Below, one piece after another: positions 60,930 through 64,000 of a DNA stretch of 64,000 bases. The number at the start of each line of letters is the position of its first letter. Position 1 is the first letter of the stretch. The position numbers and the translations under genes are program-made. The stretch comes from Fistulifera solaris (taxonomy: Eukaryota > Bacillariophyta > Bacillariophyceae > Naviculales > Stauroneidaceae). The stretch is from positions 994,501 through 1,058,500 of the forward strand of contig AP026127.1 in NCBI GenBank assembly GCA_030295235.1. The letters run 5' to 3'. Under the pieces are notes generated by a model that made no database searches, was not told the origin of the DNA, and saw only the letters and a list, made by a program, of their open reading frames with translations.

Positions 60930-62589
60930 TCAACATACAAACTCCGTCGGATCATTTCCGATCGCGTCTTCCTCTCGTAACCTCTCCAGTTCTTCGCGAC
61001 ATGCTGGCCACAATCGTCCTGCAGCTCGCTCTTCCAGTTGCTTTACAAGAACTTCCACAGCACCGCCATTTGGTGGAACACCATGATGCAGAACATTAAA
61101 TGGCAACTCATCAGATGGTTCCCAGTAGCGGAACATGCGAGCAGCGCGTTCCATTCCACGGCGAAGTGATGAAATCTGTTCGGCTGTTACTTCCTGCAGT
61201 CGTTCCTCCAATCCGTATCCATGACACGTTGCGTTGTAGTGCTCGTGTTCGTATTCAGATGCATTCCAACGTAACGAAAACTCGCTCGGATCCAACCTCC
61301 ATTCATTCTCTTTGGGCAGATTTCGGCCGAAAACGGCCAAACAAAGTCGTGGGATAAAATCACCGGAATGCATCCAGAAAAGATAGCATCAAACATGCGC
61401 TTGGCGGAAGCGGTGTCGCCACCAGGGCAAGGACAAAATGTTGCCAATCTCATGGTGATCCAATAGGGTTGCTGCAATTGTTGACGCAAAGGTAGAAACG
61501 ATGGACTGCAATGCTTGTAGTCACGGTTCATGGCTTGTCGTAAAGGAACACATGCTCCATGAATGCCGGCTTTTAGCCAGTAAGCAAAGGGTCGTCCTTC
61601 TGGAACTGATACTTCGTGCGGGAAAGCTGCTGCTTGTATATGACTCGATGCACTCGACGAGTCGTCATTATGTTGTATGTTGAGACTGTAATTGCGCATC
61701 ACTTCTATCGCAATTCGATTCATCTCCCCGTTGAACTGGTTTCCGTCCGTGACAGGATACGGCAAAGGATATTTTTCCGTGAACAAGCGGGGTACTTTTG
61801 CACGAAACTAGTCGATAGTTCCACAGACAAAACAATGGGCGGATCGAGTTGTCGCTGAGTATGGATGAAATGATAACTTCCTCTCTTCCCTTTGGGGTGT
61901 GTCAATCCTTGTAGAGGCTCTGAGAAAATCAAAATATGATCGGCCCCGCCTCGTCGTTTCCAGTAATGACTCGTCAATCCAAATTGCTTTTCCCATGCTG
62001 CATATTTCGCTGAATCAGTTTCTTGTTCCGGTGAGTCCAGTATATTTAGAATGGCTTGTGCGTAGGGCGACGTTGCGTGCGATGGCGGTTTACCACGAAC
62101 ACCGGCATGAAATTCGACGCTCGGCAAATAGGGCACCAGGAATAATTCAGCTTCTTCCGGGTCATACGTACGCAAGCAGGAGTTGCGAAGCAAGTCGTGC
62201 ACAATGAGTTCCGTGGAGAATTGTGCCGTCATGCTGTGGGGATAATACTGCTCACGTGCTTCCCTTCGAATCACTTGAAGCACTTGATCCCAGGGGTACT
62301 GGGGGAAGCTAGTATTATTGTTGCTTTCATTTGACAGAATCGACCCACGCCATTCAGGTTCTCCCGGAGAAGGATAAACATAAACTTTCCGGTACAGACT
62401 TGAGGTTCGAAAGACGCATTCGTCGTCGAGTGTGTCCTGATTTGCCGAAGAGTCATCCGTCGTCAAAGGCAACCAAGCGGAACTAATTGAAGAAGAATTC
62501 GGTAAAGCAACTGGTTCGAAGCGAAAAAATATCGAGAACCAGAGAAACAGTAACACAACCGCTGCGAGAAGTCTAAAAGTGCGTTTCAT
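60930..62589 (-). CDS. Exostosin-family (GT47) glycosyltransferase, two apparent indels
   Basis: About 553 aa. Type II membrane protein: short cytoplasmic MKRTFRLL, then a hydrophobic anchor VVLLFLWFSIFF, as for Golgi enzymes. Exostosin blocks: KVYVYPSP, YPHSMTAQFSTELIVHDLL, DPEEAELFLVPYLPS, ADHILIFSEP, then RPFAYWLKAGIHGA, FCPCPGGDTASAKRMFDAIF, SGCIPVILSHDFVWPF. Such enzymes add sugars to glycoproteins or polysaccharides; donor and acceptor are not known here. The frame steps back at the T-run 61796-61799 and the T-run 61321-61323, each one base short; with both added the span is exactly 554 codons. Confidence 0.85.
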
Positions 62590-63216
62590 CTTTGCAGCAT
62601 TTGTGAAAACGGCAGGATGAAGCGTGCAATTTTGTTTTTGAATTACCGCTGTCCTTTGTCGTCTTAATCACTTCTAGCGCATGATAGGATTAAGTACATA
62701 TCGAGTCAATGTTATATATATCGTCCACGCGCTTTCGGATGTGTGTCGAACACTGTTATTATTTTGTTGCATTCATTGCGTTTTGTTGCGTCTTGTCTTT
62801 ATTGAGCGCCAAGTCGCCGGGACTGGAAATCAGTTGAGTCGGAGATTGTTTCCGCTACTCTCTACACTATAGTAAATGTTCATCTCATCATTAGGGAGTA
62901 TTATTATTATTTCATCACAAAAGGGGATGCGATTGCAAAATTTAATTGCGAGGCAATCCATGCTAACACCATCGTCAACAACTAAACCGGAATCTTCCAT
63001 GCTGCAGATCAGTGATCGTTCACGATACACGGATCGACAAGTTTCCGTTCTTTCCCGACTTAGCGCAAAGATGATTATTTGAGGAAGACCGAAAATGGCG
63101 GTTTAATTTCGATCGTCGAGCCCTGTACAAAAAAAAATTGTCATATTTCATATACATGTATTTATATCAATTGACCATTATACAGGCCAGGAGTCTATTC
63201 GGTGATAAGCGTTGTT
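62590..63216. other. Intergenic spacer
   Basis: About 630 bp. A 68-codon plus ORF from ATG 62876 (MFISSLGSIIIISSQKGM) is unrecognised and unsupported. Confidence 0.5.
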
Positions 63217-64000
63217 TTAGAGCATGCTCTGTTCCGGGGCATTCATCGAGCCGTCTTGCATTTCCAGAACACTTGTAGGAGAACTAACGCCTGCTCCACG
63301 GGGATTCGACGGACGGTGCAAGCCTCTGGAGTAGTTGAAATAGAAAGCGGCAAGAGACGATGGCACTTCCGGTAGAACAGGAGAATGACTCTGTTGGGCA
63401 AAAGGATCAAAATTGTAGCACAGATTTTCTGGCTGCTGTTCGTCGAAAGCCGGATCAAAGTCGCTGTCGTCCTCTTGCAGAGAAACCAGTTCGAGAGCTG
63501 GTAGAAAGCTTCGACGCGGTCCAAACGCCGGAACAAAGCGATCTTTATTTCCTTCCGATCCTTCCGAAAAGAGAAGTTTCGGCATGAGAGGACACTTCTT
63601 CGAGAGGCGACTGCTTTCCGCGTCTCCCTGAGTTAAATAGCCGTCTGCGATGCAAATGTTTGCATCATGATTCACTTCACTAGCATATGCGGAAGTATTG
63701 ATAGCTTCAGATGACACGATTGGAAAGTCAATTGCACTTGGTTGTTTAGGATAAAATATCATAGAATCATGATCTCTGTGATCCTCGGGAATCTTAGCTA
63801 GCGTCTCGACGATTCCTTGAAGAACTTTCGTTTTCGTATTCGCAGTGTTTCTTGGGAAGTCTACTAACTTGTCCTTCCTCGGATTGCTGGAGTTCACGGT
63901 GTACGAAGTTTCGATGGTGAGCTTCAGATCGCCTCGATCTTTGCTTACATCGAGCATCGCTGGGCCCTCGAAAGGGACGGACGTCTGGATCACTTTGTTA
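63217..64000 (-). CDS. Unknown protein, 5' end beyond the window
   Basis: The frame is open from TAA at 63217 to the right edge of the window, so the start may lie outside; the first internal ATG is at 63957 (MLDVSKDRGDLKLTI). About 260 residues visible, mostly polar and Ser/Pro/Asp-rich, hence probably disordered. Possible short linear motif regions: KLLFSEGSEGNKDRFVPAFG and RRSFLPALELVSLQEDDSDF. No known domain. It could be a regulatory or scaffold protein, but nothing in the sequence proves that. Confidence 0.55.
   Translation of the reverse strand, partial: NKVIQTSVPFEGPAMLDVSKDRGDLKLTIETSYTVNSSNPRKDKLVDFPRNTANTKTKVLQGIVETLAKIPEDHRDHDSMIFYPKQPSAIDFPIVSSEAINTSAYASEVNHDANICIADGYLTQGDAESSRLSKKCPLMPKLLFSEGSEGNKDRFVPAFGPRRSFLPALELVSLQEDDSDFDPAFDEQQPENLCYNFDPFAQQSHSPVLPEVPSSLAAFYFNYSRGLHRPSNPRGAGVSSPTSVLEMQDGSMNAPEQSML

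Noticed and set aside
1-64000. tRNA, rRNA or snRNA genes
   Set aside because: No full cloverleaf or conserved box pattern found by eye; a tRNAscan/Infernal run would decide.

Overview
The window is nuclear DNA of a diatom, most likely Phaeodactylum tricornutum or a close pennate relative; this is inferred, since no search was run. The grounds are: many predicted proteins start with a signal peptide ending in an Ala/Ser-Phe type cleavage site (the diatom ASAFAP plastid-targeting signal); there is a nuclear gene for the photosystem II extrinsic protein PsbU and one for light-dependent protochlorophyllide reductase; introns are short (64-134 nt) GT-AG introns; and two Ty1/copia elements of the diatom CoDi type are present.

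Layout. 1-8.1 kb: four tandem paralogues of an unrecognised, probably LRR-like family (the first cut by the window edge, the third with a frameshift). 8.1-9.9 kb: a small unknown gene with a six-copy 34-bp tandem repeat just upstream. 9.9-14.7 kb: a UPF0126 membrane protein, the actin-interacting WD40 protein AIP1, PsbU and a VTC1-like polyphosphate-complex subunit. 15.0-16.3 kb: a decayed asparaginase. 16.8-31.9 kb: a broken minus-strand copia element into which a younger, whole-looking plus-strand copia (18622-26911, near-identical 743-bp LTRs, 5-bp target duplication) has inserted. 32.4-38 kb: small Cys-rich proteins, a plastid-type NYN-domain protein and a diatom-type unknown. 39.6-42.5 kb: a 951-aa fusion of glutaredoxin, DUF4395, a SLAC1/TehA-like channel and hemerythrin. 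43-45 kb: two TPR-like paralogues (a third at 52 kb). 45.2-50 kb: POR and a 2Fe-2S ferredoxin-like gene head to head, then homoserine kinase. 54-64 kb: a small heat-shock protein, a secreted DUF6174-like protein, an SPX-cytidylyltransferase fusion, a plastid aspartyl protease, a GT47 exostosin-type glycosyltransferase and a partial unknown gene.

Functional links are modest, as expected in a eukaryote. VTC1-like and SPX proteins both point to phosphate/polyphosphate handling. PsbU, POR, the ferredoxin-like protein, the small lumenal protein, the NYN protein and the aspartyl protease all carry plastid-type presequences.

About half of the conserved genes need one to four single-base corrections to read through, mostly in homopolymer runs, and the corrected lengths are whole numbers of codons. 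This looks like assembly error rather than decay, so the affected genes are annotated as genes. Asparaginase, which also carries an insertion, is treated as a real pseudogene.
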